64,000 nt of DNA from Malurus cyaneus samueli (GCA_009741485.1 CM019229.1:4474665-4538664); one strand, 5' to 3'. Positions 11,285 to 23,290 are shown, numbered from the stretch's first letter. The notes: generated from the sequence alone by a model not told the origin. Translations and numbers: made by a program.

Positions 11285-11500
11285 CAGTCCCCCACCCCTT
11301 CGCATCAGAGCGCTGCAAAATGTACTTGGAAGAGCGGCGAGTTCGTTTTAACCGATAGCATTCAGTGCTTTTTACTGTGCTATTCATCCACATGACAAAG
11401 CTGAGAGGGGAGCCCATACTTCTTCCTGACTTTTTATTGCTTTTCAGCCCAGTGGGAACCAGCAGACATGAAAAAAAAGTGGTTTAACCGCAAAATATGT
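11285..11500. promoter_or_regulatory. Candidate conserved non-coding block
   Basis: Unique sequence keeping several CpGs (CGCATCAGAGCGCTGC near 11300, AGAGCGGCGAGTTCGTTTTAACCG near 11330) beside AT-rich segments, then GTGGTTTAACCGC near 11480. Two TTTAACCG motifs about 135 bp apart are notable. It ends at a T-rich tract (11509-11551). No coding or repeat signature. Confidence 0.33.
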
Positions 11501-11508
11501 TTAAGCTC

Positions 11509-11513
11509 TTTTC

Positions 11514-11545
<32 letters not shown>

Positions 11546-11551
11546 CTTTTT
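11509..11551. repeat. T-rich simple repeat
   Basis: Pyrimidine tract with an uninterrupted T run of more than 20, interrupted by C at both edges. Confidence 0.9.
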
Positions 11552-11737
11552 GGCGTGTCAGGGAAAGGAGGAGAGGGAGTGAACAGCAGTGGCAGAACAG
11601 CCAGGAACTAGGAGTAGTGAAATGAAACCAAAACCCTGCCAAAATCCTACTGCTCGTGAGCCTGATCCTACAAATAAAGAGTGGGGTTTGCAGCTGGGGA
11701 TCGGTGACAGCTTTCCAATGCTGGGATCACCATTTTA

Positions 11738-11947
11738 TCAGAGAATTACAGAGGTTTGAGTCTGAATGGACCTTAAAGATCTTCCCATCCCACCCCTGCC
11801 ATGGCAGGGACACCTCCCACTGTCCCAGCTGCTCCAGCCCCAATGTCCAGCCTGGCCTTGGGCACTGCCAGGGATCCAGGGGCAGCCACAGCTTCTCTGG
11901 GCACCCTGTGCCAGGGCCTCCCCACCCTCACAGAAAATACTTTTTTA
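11738..11947 (-). mobile_element. CR1 LINE fragment, 3' end
   Basis: Reverse-complement CR1 3' end. It has 'agagaattacagaggtttgag' (diverged terminus), GGACCTTAAAGATCTTCC, CTGCCATGGCAGGGACACC, GGCCTTGGGCACTGCCAGGG and GGGGCAGCCACAGCTTCTCT, and stops after 'caccctcacagaaaa'. Moderately young. Confidence 0.92.
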
Positions 11948-13032
11948 ATGTATAGTTAAACAATCAGTCTTCTCTAAATTAGAGAAAGAGCCCTCTGCTA
12001 AGCAGAACTGTTCCTCATGCATATCACATCAGAAAAGTTTAAGAAAAAAATACAGTATTTATATGATCCCAGATTTTTCCTTTTTTTTTTTTTTTTTGGT
12101 TGACTTGAAACTAAACCCACAGATTGACCGGAAACAAAAGCATTTCATTAACTCTTTGGAAAAATAAAGAAAAAAATCTTTACACTTCATCAAATGTAAA
12201 AAATATGAAAAAGTAAAACCCGCCTTTTGTTTGGGAAAGAGTTTTGTGAAGAACAAGGAGGTTTTCAGTGGTTCCCCATCAGAACAAGATCTAAAGTTGT
12301 GCCTGGCTGCACAGACCCCTCCGTGCCCCCTCCTGCCCCCAGCTTTGATGGGGAGCAGGGAGCACCAAAATCTGCCCCTCCAAGACATCAACAGAGGCTT
12401 CGAACAGCACAGCCCCCCACCAGCTCCACTCTCTGCTCCAGAGCCTTTTAAGAGTTTCTTTTTCTCATAACCTCTCCTGATAAAGTGATTCTCTCCAGCT
12501 GAGCCCAGCCCGGCTTCAATCGGGCTTGTTCAAGGCAAACATATTAACTCCTTCCCCGCCAGGAGCCTGCACAGGGCAGGCTGGGGCACAGGGCAGGGCT
12601 TGGAGCGTGCTGCTCTCAGTGCTGCCTTTGCTGGGGTGCAAAGAGCCTTGGCACTGGAGCCACTTTGAATAATTGACTGGGCTGTTTGGGGGAAAGATGG
12701 GTTATTTCTGTGAAATCACTTTCTAATGGTAAAGAAAGCCTTGGACAGGAGAGTTGGGAGAATTCATCCAGCATCTGCAGCTGAGAGGGAATTATTGATT
12801 TGCTTATTTTTTTACAGACAGTCATCAGAAGCATTTGTTCCTTGTAGAAGCACTGAGGAGGCTGTGGTCAGTGCCAGGCATGGACAGGATTGTTTTGTTT
12901 TCTATTCCAGAATTGCATCCACAGATATTCCCCTTGATCCAGGTACGCTCTGCTTTTAAGTGATGTTGAGTGACCAAGCCTCTTGGACAAGCATTTTCCC
13001 CTGCCCAACAGGCCATTTGGGATGGAAAATGG

Positions 13033-13101
13033 CCCTGACCATGGATGATCTTTAAGGTCTCTTCCCACCCAAACCATTCCATGATTCTATGATTCTCTGA
13101 T
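13033..13101 (+). mobile_element. CR1 LINE fragment, extreme 3' end
   Basis: Terminal CR1 sequence: GATGATCTTTAAGGTCTC, CACCCAAACCATTCC and the 3'-terminal octamer microsatellite ATGATTCTATGATTCT. Only about 70 bp is certain; the preceding 25 bp may be a worn extension. Confidence 0.88.
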
Positions 13102-14172
13102 TGCTGAAAGCCTGGCTTGGTATGGGAGACAAAATCATCCTGGGGTGATTTTCTTTGTGGGGAGAAAATGATAAAACCAACCCTCCCTTCTCCAGGTTGG
13201 AGAACAAGAGCAGATGAAGAATAAATTGCCCAGGGATATTTGATACTGTTCAGAGATGATCTATTTTAGCTCAGAAATCTGCTCAGGAACTTTCCTCCTG
13301 ATGTCTTTTTCCCGATCAGGCAGCGCTCTCCCAGCCTGCTTCCTAATGACCAGCATTAGTTTGCATTAGATGGATTTGTGATGATTTCTTTCTGCCTGGC
13401 TGCTAAGCCTGCGAGCAATTCAAATGAAGCTCTGCTCCCTGTGGCCCATCTGGCAGGAGCAGCTCCCTGGTTTGGGTTTGCTCCTCAGCTGCTCTGCCTC
13501 TCTCACATCCCACGGTGGCTGGGTCTGCCTGGATTTTGGAGTTCCTGGGTGCTCAGACACCCACCAGGGCTCGCTGAATCCCAGCCCCACTTGTTTCAAA
13601 CAGCTTTGGATGCAAAATGGGTACTCCAGGGAGAGGGCAGGGAGAAGGAGGTTGTGATGCCCAAATCCAGCATCCTAAAATCCTAAAATTGAGAGAATCC
13701 AAAGCAGTTCTGTTATTGCAGGGCCTCCAGGGCCATTCAGGGCAGTCCCAGCCCAGCCAGGGGCTGCACCCACAATGGACAATGGCTCACGGCTTTTTCA
13801 CCCTTTCTCACTTTTGTCCATTTGCACATCGGGATTTGCTGAATCCTCCAATTGCAGCTGCAGCCAATGCAGTCAAAAACTCCAACTTGGCTCCCCCAAT
13901 TCTCTGTTGTTTCCATCTCTTGGGGCCTGGCACAGGGAGGTGTCCTTGAGTTTGGGGCTGCAGAGGAATTGTTTTGTGTAAAAATGGGAGAGCAGGAGCT
14001 CAGCACTGTCTGTGGAGTCTGGAGTTAAACACTGAAGAATTACAGGGGTACAGAGACATGGAAATAGAGAAACTGAAATCCTGAGGCATCAGTTGGTGTT
14101 CAAGTGCTGCTTTGCCGGAGCAGAGCAGAGCAGTGTTCCTCACTGATGTGCTGCAAGAAGTGGCCTCCACAG

Positions 14173-14482
14173 CACAGAATCATGGAATTGTTTAGACTGG
14201 AAAAACCCTCGAAGACCATGGAGTCCAATTAACCCAGCACTGCCAAAGCCACCATTAACCCTGTCCCCAAGTGCCACATCTGCACAGCTTTGAAACCCCT
14301 CCAAAGGATGGTGACTCCACCACTGCCCTGAGCACTTTGTGACAGTGTCTGACAATATTTTCAGTGAAGAAATGTTTCCTAAAATCCAACCTAACCCTTC
14401 CCTGGTGCAACCTGAGGCTGTTTCATCTTCTATTACTTGAGAGAAGGGACCAAGCCCCACCTGGCTACGACCTCCTGTCCTT
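14173..14482 (-). mobile_element. CR1 LINE fragment (CR1-Y-like)
   Basis: Reverse-complement CR1 of a different subfamily from most others here. The order is AGAATCATGGAATTGTTTAG, 'accatggagtccaatt', CCCAGCACTGCCAAAGCCAC, GTCCCCAAGTGCCACATCTG, 'ggatggtgactccaccactgcc', 'gtgaagaaatgtttcctaaaatccaac' and 'gagaagggaccaagccccacctggctac'. This order fits the CR1-Y type. About 310 bp, 5'-truncated. Confidence 0.88.
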
Positions 14483-15364
14483 GTGGAGAGCATCAGCCCA
14501 GGGGAGTAGGGCTGGTCACCCCTTGGGGATAGCGAGGAGGGTGCAGGGGTGGGACCAGGGGCTGACCCCGAGGTGGCAGCTGAAGCCCAGACCTTGGCCC
14601 CAGCCTCTCACACCCTGTTGATGTTATGACCTGGATTAAGGCAGAAGGAAAGGAGGTTTTTGGGGATGTTGTGCTGAGGTCTGTCCATTCTCCCGGGCAG
14701 CACAGAGTCACAGTGCCCTCACAGGGTGATGGGAAGTGGAGCCTTTTCTTTATTCCTCAGAAAAAATATCAGAAACAATGTGAATCAGAACCTATTTCCC
14801 CTATTTTTCTTTCTCCCCAGCTTGGGGGGGAAGTTATAGAGGAGGAGGAGGAGAGATTCTTTTAGGATGCAAAAGGAACTACACTGGTGGGCAGGAAATG
14901 CAGCTCACCCTGTTCACCCAGTGGCTGACTCCCATGTCCCCACCCTCATTTAGGCACTGCCTGCTCCCTCCTGACCACATGTGCCAACAGCAGACACCGC
15001 CAGGGCTCATCTCAACCATCCACCAAGGTACTCTGTCACCACAGGGACCTTAAAACACGTCAGGTTATGCATATTTCAAACCAGCCTGTCTTTTGTGGCA
15101 GCAGAGACACGGCTGGAGGGCCTGGGAGAGAAACGACATCGGGTTTGTGTCCTTCTCAGTGCTCCTCGGAAAATATTTGGTTTCTGCACCCTTGAGGTGA
15201 CGCTTGGTGGCTGTCAGATGTGTCTGATGGTCGAGGGTGGCTGTAAAGAGGTGTCACAGCAGAGCAGCTGTGGTTCTTCTCTCTTGCCACTGCCCCTCCT
15301 CATCCCTGGCACTGGGCTGATGGCACCCCCAGGTACCCAGCCACGGGGAATCCAGCTTCTTGTT

Positions 15365-15560
15365 TTTACAGTGAAAATGAATGAAAAGTGCCTGCTGGGT
15401 CACATAAAACTGTCAAAAGAGCGGTCGGGGCTTCCTGCGAGAGGGATAATAGTTAAGAAACCTGAAATTCTCAGGGAAAAAAAAAGGATTATGAATCACC
15501 AGTACTATTTACAGTGCAATTCCCTATTCCCTACATTTCCTCTCGACTTTTTCTCCTCTC
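15365..15560. promoter_or_regulatory. Candidate conserved non-coding block
   Basis: Unique block: GGGTCACATAAAACTG (near 15398), GAGCGGTCGGGGC (near 15419), GATAATAGTTAAGAAAC (near 15445), then TACTATTTACAGTGCAATTC (near 15503). The mixture of AT-rich cores with retained CpGs resembles vertebrate enhancers. Unverified. Confidence 0.3.
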
Positions 15561-16329
15561 CAGGGCAGTAATTTGCAGGAACACAGGAGCAGAACCCCAT
15601 GGCAGATAAATAAACTGAGCCCAAAGTGTCTGACAGAGCTCATGGACACCTTGCATTCCTGGCCCTGCCACCTTCTCCAGACAAGGGGCCAGAGCTAACA
15701 GGATGTCCCTTGGGGGTGGCAGGGTGTCCCCTCAGCCCTGCAGTGAAGCTGCTCACAGCTCAGAAAGGCATCCTACACCAAATCACAGGGGTGTGATGCT
15801 GGCAGGACATCTGGGCAGCTGTGCTCAGGCAGCACAGTTCCCAATGTGTTCATTCTCAATATTTAAGCTTTATATTCTGGAGTTATGAGTCCTCAGGTGG
15901 TGGCCAGGCCTCCCAGAGCTGCCGCACCTGGGGTTAAAGGCTGGCTGAGCGCTTGTAGCCCAAAGCAAAGCTCTCCCCTTTATGATGCTCATTGGTACTT
16001 CCCCTTGGAACTGGGCAGTGCCAAGGGAGAGCGACACATCCCTGGATGAGAGGGGACTGTCAGGTGGGAAAGAGAACATGCAGAGAGGGTGAAAAAGCAC
16101 CCGTGAGTTTGTGCTGGGCAGCTGCCAGTTGGAAATGCGAGAGCAGATCAAACATGAGCAGGTGAACGAGAGCCATGCCCGAGCGGGGAGAGCGCGGCCA
16201 GTGGACACAGGCATGCAGGGATGGTCTGTAATTAACAGGCAAAGAGGGTCTGATCCTCGGGGGAATTGCTGGGGACAATGTTCACAGCCCCAATCCACGT
16301 GTCAGGCACAGCGTCCCAGCTGCCACAGC

Positions 16330-16500
16330 AACTTTGCTTCCCTTTGTTTCCCCTCTGCTGTCATTCCTGATCACATCCTGCCCAAATTTGATCGCATCAT
16401 CGCCGAGCGTTGGTTGCCAGGGTAACCCCACAAAGTCGTTCCAGGCATGAGATGAATACCTTACCCCCTTTGAGGACAGGTTAGCTGGCCGTCCCGTGGT
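16330..16500. promoter_or_regulatory. Candidate regulatory block with RFX X-box
   Basis: Contains GTTGCCAGGGTAAC at 16413-16426, a near-perfect inverted repeat matching the X-box bound by RFX-family winged-helix factors (two GTTGCC/GGTAAC halves with a 2-bp spacer). It sits next to TTTGATCGCATCATCGCCGAGCG, which keeps four CpGs. RFX sites occur in promoters of ciliary genes and in enhancers. There is no transcript evidence here, so enhancer use is the more likely reading. Confidence 0.42.
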
Positions 16501-16887
16501 GACCCCCAACTCGGATTGCTTTGTGCCTTTGAAATCAGATGGAAGGCCAGGTGAGAGGCTCATCCCTGAGAGGGAGTGGTGCAGGGAACTGTCACTCAAA
16601 GGTTGGACAAAAAGCCCCGAACAAATGGAGCAGCTCAACTTTAGAAGTGGGGCCACCAGCCAGGCCATGCTGCTGCTCAAAGCACAGCGCTGGAGCGATG
16701 GTGGATGGACAAATTGCTCACCTCACACCTCACCGGGGCCATTGCCTTCCACAAACACAGGGAAAGCTGAGCTCTGTGCGGGATTTGTGCAGCCAAGGGG
16801 AATGTGCGTGCATCTGGGCAGGGGATGGAATGCACAGCCCGTCACACACGGCCGGGCACAGCTCTCCTGGCGCTGAGAGAAGCACAG

Positions 16888-17010
16888 AGATTCAAAGCCA
16901 GCTTGGATGTGGCTCTGCCCAAGCTTGTCCAGTAGAAGATGTCGAAGGTGGTTGGATGAGATGGCTTTAGAGGTCCGTGCTAACCCAGAGCAGCAGGGAT
17001 TCTGTGACTG
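16888..17010 (+). mobile_element. CR1 LINE fragment, 3' end
   Basis: Diverged plus-strand CR1 end: 'ttcaaagccagcttggatgtggctctg', 'gtccagtagaagatgtc', 'ggttggatgagatggctttagaggtcc' and a terminal GATTCTGTGACTGTG. Conserved order but many substitutions, so an older copy. Confidence 0.8.
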
Positions 17011-17539
17011 TGTCATGGCAGAGGTTTCACCAGGGCTCACCAGAGCATGCAGCAGTGCTGGCACAGTGGGTGAGCGCTGGGCACCAGAGCCACCTCCAGC
17101 CCCATCTGTCCCCTGCTCTTTGCCATCCATCCCTGTGCAGGGAAACTCTCCCTGGACATGCACATCAGTACAGACAACATTCACACTTTGCTCTGGGTGC
17201 ACAGAGGAGGCTCTGGGCAGTGAAATCTGTGGGTGGGAGTTCTGCAGAGGCCAGAGTGACAGGGATGGGGTGGCCTCTCATGGATCCTGGATTTGGCAGG
17301 GCTTGGCATCACCCCCAGCCCCAGCATTTCAAGCACTTTCTCTCCCATCAGAGATTGAAACTCTCCTCATCATCACTCCTGCTCTCCAGCCCAGCCCTCG
17401 GGTTCTCCAGCACCATCCTTGCAGCAGAGCCAGCTTTTCCCTTTTCCATACCAGCACCTCCTGAACCTGGAGCCAGGATGGGTGTGCTCCCAGCCCCCAA
17501 CAGAGCAAGGCAGAGAGATGGAAGATATTGTTTTTCAGG

Positions 17540-17690
17540 TAGAATAGCTTCCAAAATGGTACATTTGCAGTCAAAGTGCTGTTTGGAATGCATATGAACC
17601 GCTGCCTGCAGCAATGGGAAACAAAGCCATTAAAGTTTAGATAGCGGTGTTTTTATTTTTAACCAAATGAGTCAGTCTCCCTTCCAGCTC
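17540..17690. promoter_or_regulatory. Candidate conserved non-coding block
   Basis: AT-leaning unique block with GGAATGCATATGAACCGC (near 17584), GCCATTAAAGTTTAGATAGCGG (near 17627) and a perfect AP-1 site TGAGTCA at 17668-17674. No repeat or coding signature. Composition-based call. Confidence 0.3.
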
Positions 17691-18474
17691 TGAGCAGGAG
17701 AGGGGGAGAAAGTTGGGCAGGGAGAGTTCAGAAAGCCCTAACCCCACTGGGACCCTGCTGCAGGGAAAGTTCAAGCAGCCTGCTCCGTTTAATTGTGCCC
17801 AGAAAAAGTATTTAAGCTGAGGCTGTTGTTGTTTTGATGTTGTTTTCACCTTGCCAAGGTGGAAATTTTATTTGTTTCCCTGGATTATAATTAAAAAATA
17901 AAAAGTTTCAGGGCACTTGATGGATCTCTCTTCCCTCCCCACACCCAAAAAGCCTCATGTTGCCTTTCCTTCTGCTGCATTCCACACTTGGGGAGATGAG
18001 GACCAATTCATTTCCCAGACTGGAAGGTGGTTTTGGGGTACTGCAGGCTTTCCTTCAAGCTTCCCTGTCAATAAAAACCCTCTGAGGGGAGAGGAGGCAG
18101 CCTGGCATGGTGCTGGGTGTCTGTGGATGGTGTGTGTAAGGTGGGTGCATTCCCTGCCACACCAAGGCCAGGCTGCAGCTCCTCACTCAGCACGTCCAGC
18201 ACCAGGCACGAGCTGCATTTCAACAAGACCACGGCCCTGGCAGCTCCTCCAGCAGCTTCCTCTCCATCCCAGCCTGTTTCCAAGGTTCCTATCCCTGCAG
18301 CATCTCTAAGAAGATGTATCCAGCTGTTAAAAAATGCCTGTGCTCCTGCTGTCATCCCAAGCAGCTGCAGGAGGCTCAGCCCTGCAGCCCCAGACACCTC
18401 AGCACATCCTTAATTCAAACCTCAGGCCCTTGTGCTTGGCCACTTGCAGGAGAAAAACCCCAGTTCCATGGAAA

Positions 18475-18610
18475 ATTACAGAATTACATTCCTGCCTCTA
18501 TTTATTGGTTTTCCGTGCCATATGGAAATTTATGTAAATACACAAATGAGAAAGAGGCCCCGGAGCTCTGGTGAGTTTGCCAACGAGCCACCAGTGCTCC
18601 AAACGTTGGC
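18475..18610. promoter_or_regulatory. Candidate conserved non-coding block
   Basis: Unique sequence with TATTTATTGGTTTTCCGTGCC (near 18499), CCATATGGAAATTTATG (near 18520) and a following purine-rich stretch with retained CpGs. CCATATGG resembles a CArG-type SRF core. Weak, composition-based. Confidence 0.24.
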
Positions 18611-19256
18611 CATTGTTGATGCTTTAGGAGATCAGAGGGAGAGAAATGAATTCTGGCTCCAAGAGTTGTCCAGAGATGTGGCTTTTTTCTTTTTTTCCAG
18701 CACAATACCTGCTGTTCTCCTGAAAAGCCATCCCAGCCTCCCCCAGCTGCTCCAGTGAGCGATGGCAGTTCAGCCCCATCCCAGTCAGGCTCAGAAAATC
18801 AGGCTCATCATGTGCCTTTGAATGTAGAGTGGTTTTTTTTTGGCAGGCAAATTCTTTTTTCCAAATTCTGTATGTGAAGGATGTGGATTGGTGGAGGAGC
18901 AGTGCATGGGGATGTTAAAACTCAAAAGAATGTGCCCATCCTAACCCATGATGGGGATCTGGGGCTGTTCCACTCCCCACAGGAATAAGGATTGGTCCCA
19001 TTAACCTTCTCAAATGACTCCAGGGCTTTTCTAGAGGTGGCAGCAGGAGGCAGGAGAAGCTTACAGACCCCTATAACTTTCTCCATGTTTTTTTTTGTTT
19101 TTTTGGTTTTTTTTTTTAAGTTTATGGGATGATGAAAGCTGTTCCTTTTTGGATCCCATATCTCGGGAAACAGGAGAAACCACCATGAGCTCGGTACCAT
19201 TATCTGACCTCGGCTGGACCAAAGGTTCATATCCAAAATGTGAGTTTTGAGTAGCT

Positions 19257-19290
19257 TTATATATATATACATACATTTACATGTATATTA
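19257..19290. repeat. TA/CA-rich microsatellite
   Basis: Short alternating tract (TATATATATATACATACATTTACATGTATAT type). Imperfect, about 34 bp. Confidence 0.75.
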
Positions 19291-21770
19291 AAGATGTATG
19301 TCTGGCTATGTGTGTGACTAATTTGTGTATATCAGTTTTAAAAAGTGGTTCACTTATGGAATCACATCTTCCTTTCATTTTCTTTGTTTTTTTCTAAGAC
19401 TCAGCAGTCTTTTTTTACAGGATGAGGCATCCTTGTTTTAATTCTTGTTTCTTGACTCAGCTTGGGAAGAAAGCTGGGATCTGCAGAAGACAGGGAGAAG
19501 TCTGAGGAAATCTTCCCAGAAAAAAAAAAAAAAAGAACACAACTGCTCCTGTAAATTAAAGCTGAAAAACCACCCCTAACTACGCAATTTCCTTGCTTGT
19601 TATCAATTAAGCTCAAGTTCAAATATTTTTTGGCATAAGCATTACCATTTGTGCTTTGAACATGTATAATGCTTCATATGTGCTGAGATGCTGCTCCTGT
19701 TCCAAAAGATTTATGTCTTGAGTAAATTATGATGTGGATAATTGCATTCTGTCCACCCCAATCCATCCTGCAGCTTCACTGGGGTGTGGAATCCACCTTC
19801 CCTGCCTGGCCTGTGCTGCTCTGTGCTGCTGCCACGTGTGATTGAACATCTGCTGCTTGTTCCCTGTGGGATGGGGATGGCTTTTGGTGCAAGGATCAGG
19901 GCTGAGGAGGTGACACCACCCAGCAGAGGTGAAAGGCAGCAGTGCTGAGGCCATGGATGGTGGAGCAGGTGGAAATGGATTTGCTTTTCCATCACGCTCA
20001 CAGATCCATGTCGGGCTGGGCAAGGAGTTCATAAGAGGAGCTGGATTTTGTGTCACCAATGTTTGGCTCTTCGCCAGCCTCTGCCATGCCTGGACTGGAG
20101 AGCAAATGCACCCTCAGGATGGTGGGTGCTCTCTGGGAAGGTTAGAGGAGCCCCATGATGGTGGTGGCTTCCCAGGATGTGTTGAACAGATGCTGATGTT
20201 CACAGGGCACTCAGACTCTCGTGGTGTTTCTCTTCAAGCTCCCCACCCCTGCCCGTGACACTTTGCAGGGTTGTGTAGATACATCCGAGCTGGCCATGGT
20301 GTGCTGGCCCCAGATCCTGGCCAAGCGTCCCCTGTGTTCCCCTGGTCAGCTCTGTAACTCTGGGGTTGATCAAAATCCATGGGTCCCTCAACCTGCAGGA
20401 GCACAGGGAAACGAGCTCAGGGCCTTGTGGCGGGGACTGAAATAATTCCAAAATGTGGACAATATCAAGCTCTGGAGCTCAATTGTTTGGTGGAAACAGA
20501 GCCCTTAACCCTTTAAACATTTCGAGCTGAGTCTGTAAATCCACTTTTCACATTCTTTAGGCTTCTTTTAGCTCTGCAGTGGGCACTGGCTCTGACCCAG
20601 ACAGAGCAATGAACGCCCACAGCTCTGTCTGAAGGGCCCCCTGAAGTGCCTGCAAAAACTGGTGCATTTGGGGTAAAAAAAGACGGAAAAGCTTCCATCA
20701 AGACAGATTTCCTTCCTTGCCGCTATTTCACTTGTGGTATGAGTGGAAACAGCGAGTTCCCACTTCAGTCAACAGCTCTTGGGAGGGGTCTGGTGTTCAG
20801 CAAATGCTGAGGCTCCTTCAGCTCCTCCGGGGTCTCAGCAGAAACATCTCAGTGTTGTTCAATGCTGTGCTGTGAGCCCCAAGCTCTCCCAAACAGGGAG
20901 GGGAAAGGAAGGAGCACAGTGATGTGTTTGTGCTTCAGCTCTGAGTAGGCTGGGAGCAGGAGCAGGTAAACGGAATTAGAATTTCTCCTTTTCCATTTTT
21001 ACCACAGTCACTTGGGTGCAGGGCTGCAGCTGTAAGAGGAGAGACATGATTCTACTGATAAAAGCAAGAGAATCAGCCTTGGAGGGCTCTCCAGTGGGAT
21101 GGGACTAACATGAGTCATCAGCCATGGCAGTGACTGGGGGTATTAACACACTTCTGAGCAACATTTGCCAGCATGAATGCAAAGCAGAACGAGTCTGACA
21201 AATCCAGAGTCATCCAGCCTCCTGTGCTCTGGGGAGTTACCAGAATACAGAACTGAAAACTTCTGCTGGGGCACATTTTGTGTTCCTCCTCAGAGTTATG
21301 TGCAGCCCAGTATGTCCTGTACACAGCTGGCTCTCCAGACAGGATTTTTTTGCACAGTTTCTTCACGATATGTGCATTTTTGGATAGTTTTCCACCTTTT
21401 CAGTTTCCAACAGGTCTGTGGATACACGGATGCAATGGCCACAGTGCTTTCTTTGCACAGGTAGCTGGACAGCACAGATGTGAAAGGGCTGATGAGTCCA
21501 GATGTGCAGGACTTGCTGACCTGTGCTGTGGAGATCAGCAGTGCATTTGGAATTCTGTGGTCACTCTAAGTGGTGATCAGACACAAATAAATCCCCAAAC
21601 TCACCCCAGATCGAGTTTTCAGGTGGAGAAAGAAGACACTTTTTACCATTCTTAAATATCTGGTACAAGCTGCCACCCGCAAGCTCTCGCGCACATATTC
21701 ACTTTCGCAATTTCAAGCCAATGGACTCTCGCAGCAGCATGTGTGCCCAAACAACTCCTCCCGCTTCTAC

Positions 21771-21826
21771 GGGCTGGAATGAGCTGATCTTTAGGGTCCC
21801 TTCCAAACCAAACCATTCTAGGATTC
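21771..21826 (+). mobile_element. CR1 LINE fragment, extreme 3' end
   Basis: About 55 bp of CR1 terminus: 'gctggaatgagctgatctttagggtccc', TTCCAAACCAAACCATTC and TAGGATTC. The sequence to its left is unrelated, so the copy is very short. Confidence 0.85.
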
Positions 21827-21894
21827 CTGCGAGCCCTAAAATGAGCCGGTCTTGGGGTGCAGATTATCTGGCACACCACTGTATTGGGGTTTGC

Positions 21895-22345
21895 TGTTGA
21901 AAACCTACAGAACCAGAAATAACAAAAATAAACGTGAGCAACAAAATAACTCAGAAGCTTCCTCTGCTGCGAGTTGGCTTTGTCAGTCCTTGGGACTCAT
22001 CGTTTTTCCTGGTAAGTTCAGCAGTTTTTGAGGGTAGGAAACGTGACCTCGCTGTAGTCGCAGAAATTTGCTATTTCATACGTTACTGCCAGCATGGATC
22101 TTAATCAACCAGAAAAAACTCAAAATGACAAACAAACAAGAGACAGCTTTGCTATCTGAGGTTCATTAGCTCCTAGCGACCTTTCAAATCCGTGAGAAGC
22201 CAGAGAGAAATGTTCAGAAAACGGGAGGGCTTTCAAGGCATTTTGCCAGTAATTTCCACCTATTCCCCAGTTCCTCCTCAATAATGAATGGCATTTCTTG
22301 ATTGCTTTTCCCAAGATTTGCTTTTATCTGAGCAAATGGGGAGCG
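21895..22345. promoter_or_regulatory. Candidate conserved non-coding block
   Basis: About 450 bp of unique sequence that keeps many CpGs although its AT content is above average: CTGCGAGTTGGC (21968), CATCGTTTTTCC (21998), AAACGTGACCTCGCTGTAGTCGC (22040) and ATACGTTACTGCC (22078). Homeodomain-like ATCTTAATCAACC lies near 22097. No repeat. It looks like an enhancer-type element; conservation unmeasured. Confidence 0.36.
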
Positions 22346-22844
22346 GAACTTTGACCCACACCATATGAGGATGGGAAGCAGAGTCTCCCTGGAGGAACGG
22401 CGTGCACGTTGTGTCTTGCAAAGTTATTTGAAGCCGACTTTCAAGGGCATCGATGCCTCCATCTGGGAGGCTGCAAATGTGAGCAAAGGGCAGCCTGGCT
22501 CATGCTTGGCACAAGCACACACCAGGGAGCCATCAGCACGCTGTGCTGCAGGGGTTACGTGTGGGTTCACGAGGAGCCAGCAAGGGCCTGGGCTCTGGAA
22601 TGCATCCAGCACTGGGGAAAGGAAAGGAAAACAAGAGCTGAATGTGGATGATGCATTGTTTAGGGTGTCCCCAGGCCATGGGAGGCAGTGAAGAGAAGGC
22701 AGAGGCTGAGAGAATTTCATGGGTGCAGACAGGCCAGTTTCAGGATGCTTCTCCGGGGCCAGCTCCTCAGCAGGGGTGAACAGATCCCTCTGCACCTCTG
22801 CTGGGAGTTTTCCTTCCCAAGGGTCTTTGAACAGTTGATTTCTT

Positions 22845-23290
22845 CATGGAATCAAAGACTCATGGAATAGTTTGGGTTGGAAGGGATCTGAAGTATAATC
22901 TCATTCTGATGTCACTGCCAGGGCAGGGGCATTTCCCACTACTCCAGGGTGCTCCAAGCTCTGTCCAACCTGACCTTCAACATTGCCAGGGATCCAGGGG
23001 CAGCCACAGCTTCTCTGGGCACCCTGTGCCAGGGCCTGCCCACCCTCCCAGGGAACACTTTCTGCCCAATATCCAATCTAAACCTCCTCTCTGTCAGTTT
23101 GAAGCCATTGTCCCTTGTAAATATTCTCTCTCCATCTTTCTTGCAGGTTTCTTTCAGGTCCTAGACGGCCACAATGAGGTCACTCCACAACTTCTTTTCT
23201 CCAGGCTGAACAATCCCAATTCCCTCAGCCTTTCTCGAGGCACAGAATCTGTCCTCTCACCAGTCCTTCATCTTGAGACCTTGTCACCTT
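22845..23290 (-). mobile_element. CR1 LINE fragment, ~450 bp of 3' region
   Basis: Longest readable CR1 3' copy on the minus strand. In order: CATGGAATAGTTTGGGTTGG, a worn 'tgccagggcaggggcatttcccacta', GGGGCAGCCACAGCTTCTCT, 'cactttctgcccaatatccaatctaaacc', 'gtcagtttgaagccattg', 'ctttcttgcaggtttctttcagg', 'cacaatgaggtcac' and 'ttctccaggctgaacaatcccaa'. Only non-coding 3' sequence and the terminal coding remnant are kept; the frame is broken. Confidence 0.93.

Larger units (their letters stand above)
10461..14172. other. Gene-free stretch
   Basis: No gene recognised. It holds CR1 fragments at 11738-11947 and 13033-13101, a T-rich tract (11509-11551), a T17 tract (12081-12097), an A-rich region around 12033-12210 and the candidate regulatory block at 11285-11500. 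The remainder is unique CpG-poor sequence with short open frames only. Confidence 0.65.
14483..16887. other. Gene-free stretch
   Basis: No gene recognised. It contains candidate regulatory blocks at 15365-15560 and 16330-16500. A 196-codon plus frame (14981-15571) crosses the first block but has no recognisable domain, no splice context and no family resemblance. The rest is unique sequence of moderate GC. Confidence 0.65.
17011..21770. other. Gene-free stretch
   Basis: No gene recognised. Two overlapping plus frames of 185 and 206 codons (16907-17464, 16977-17597) run over the CR1 end into GC-rich unique sequence; openness in two frames at once argues against coding. Candidate regulatory segments are 17540-17690 and 18475-18610. 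Simple repeats: T/G-rich tract near 19088-19120, TA/CA-rich tract 19257-19290 and A14 near 19521. Nothing else is supported. Confidence 0.6.

Noticed and set aside
14981..15571. 196-codon plus frame
   Set aside because: No domain. The 3' part runs through an AT-rich enhancer-like block and an A-rich run.
16907..17597. Two overlapping plus-strand frames of 185 and 206 codons
   Set aside because: Two frames of one strand are open together and the first starts inside a CR1 fragment. This is GC-driven openness, not coding.
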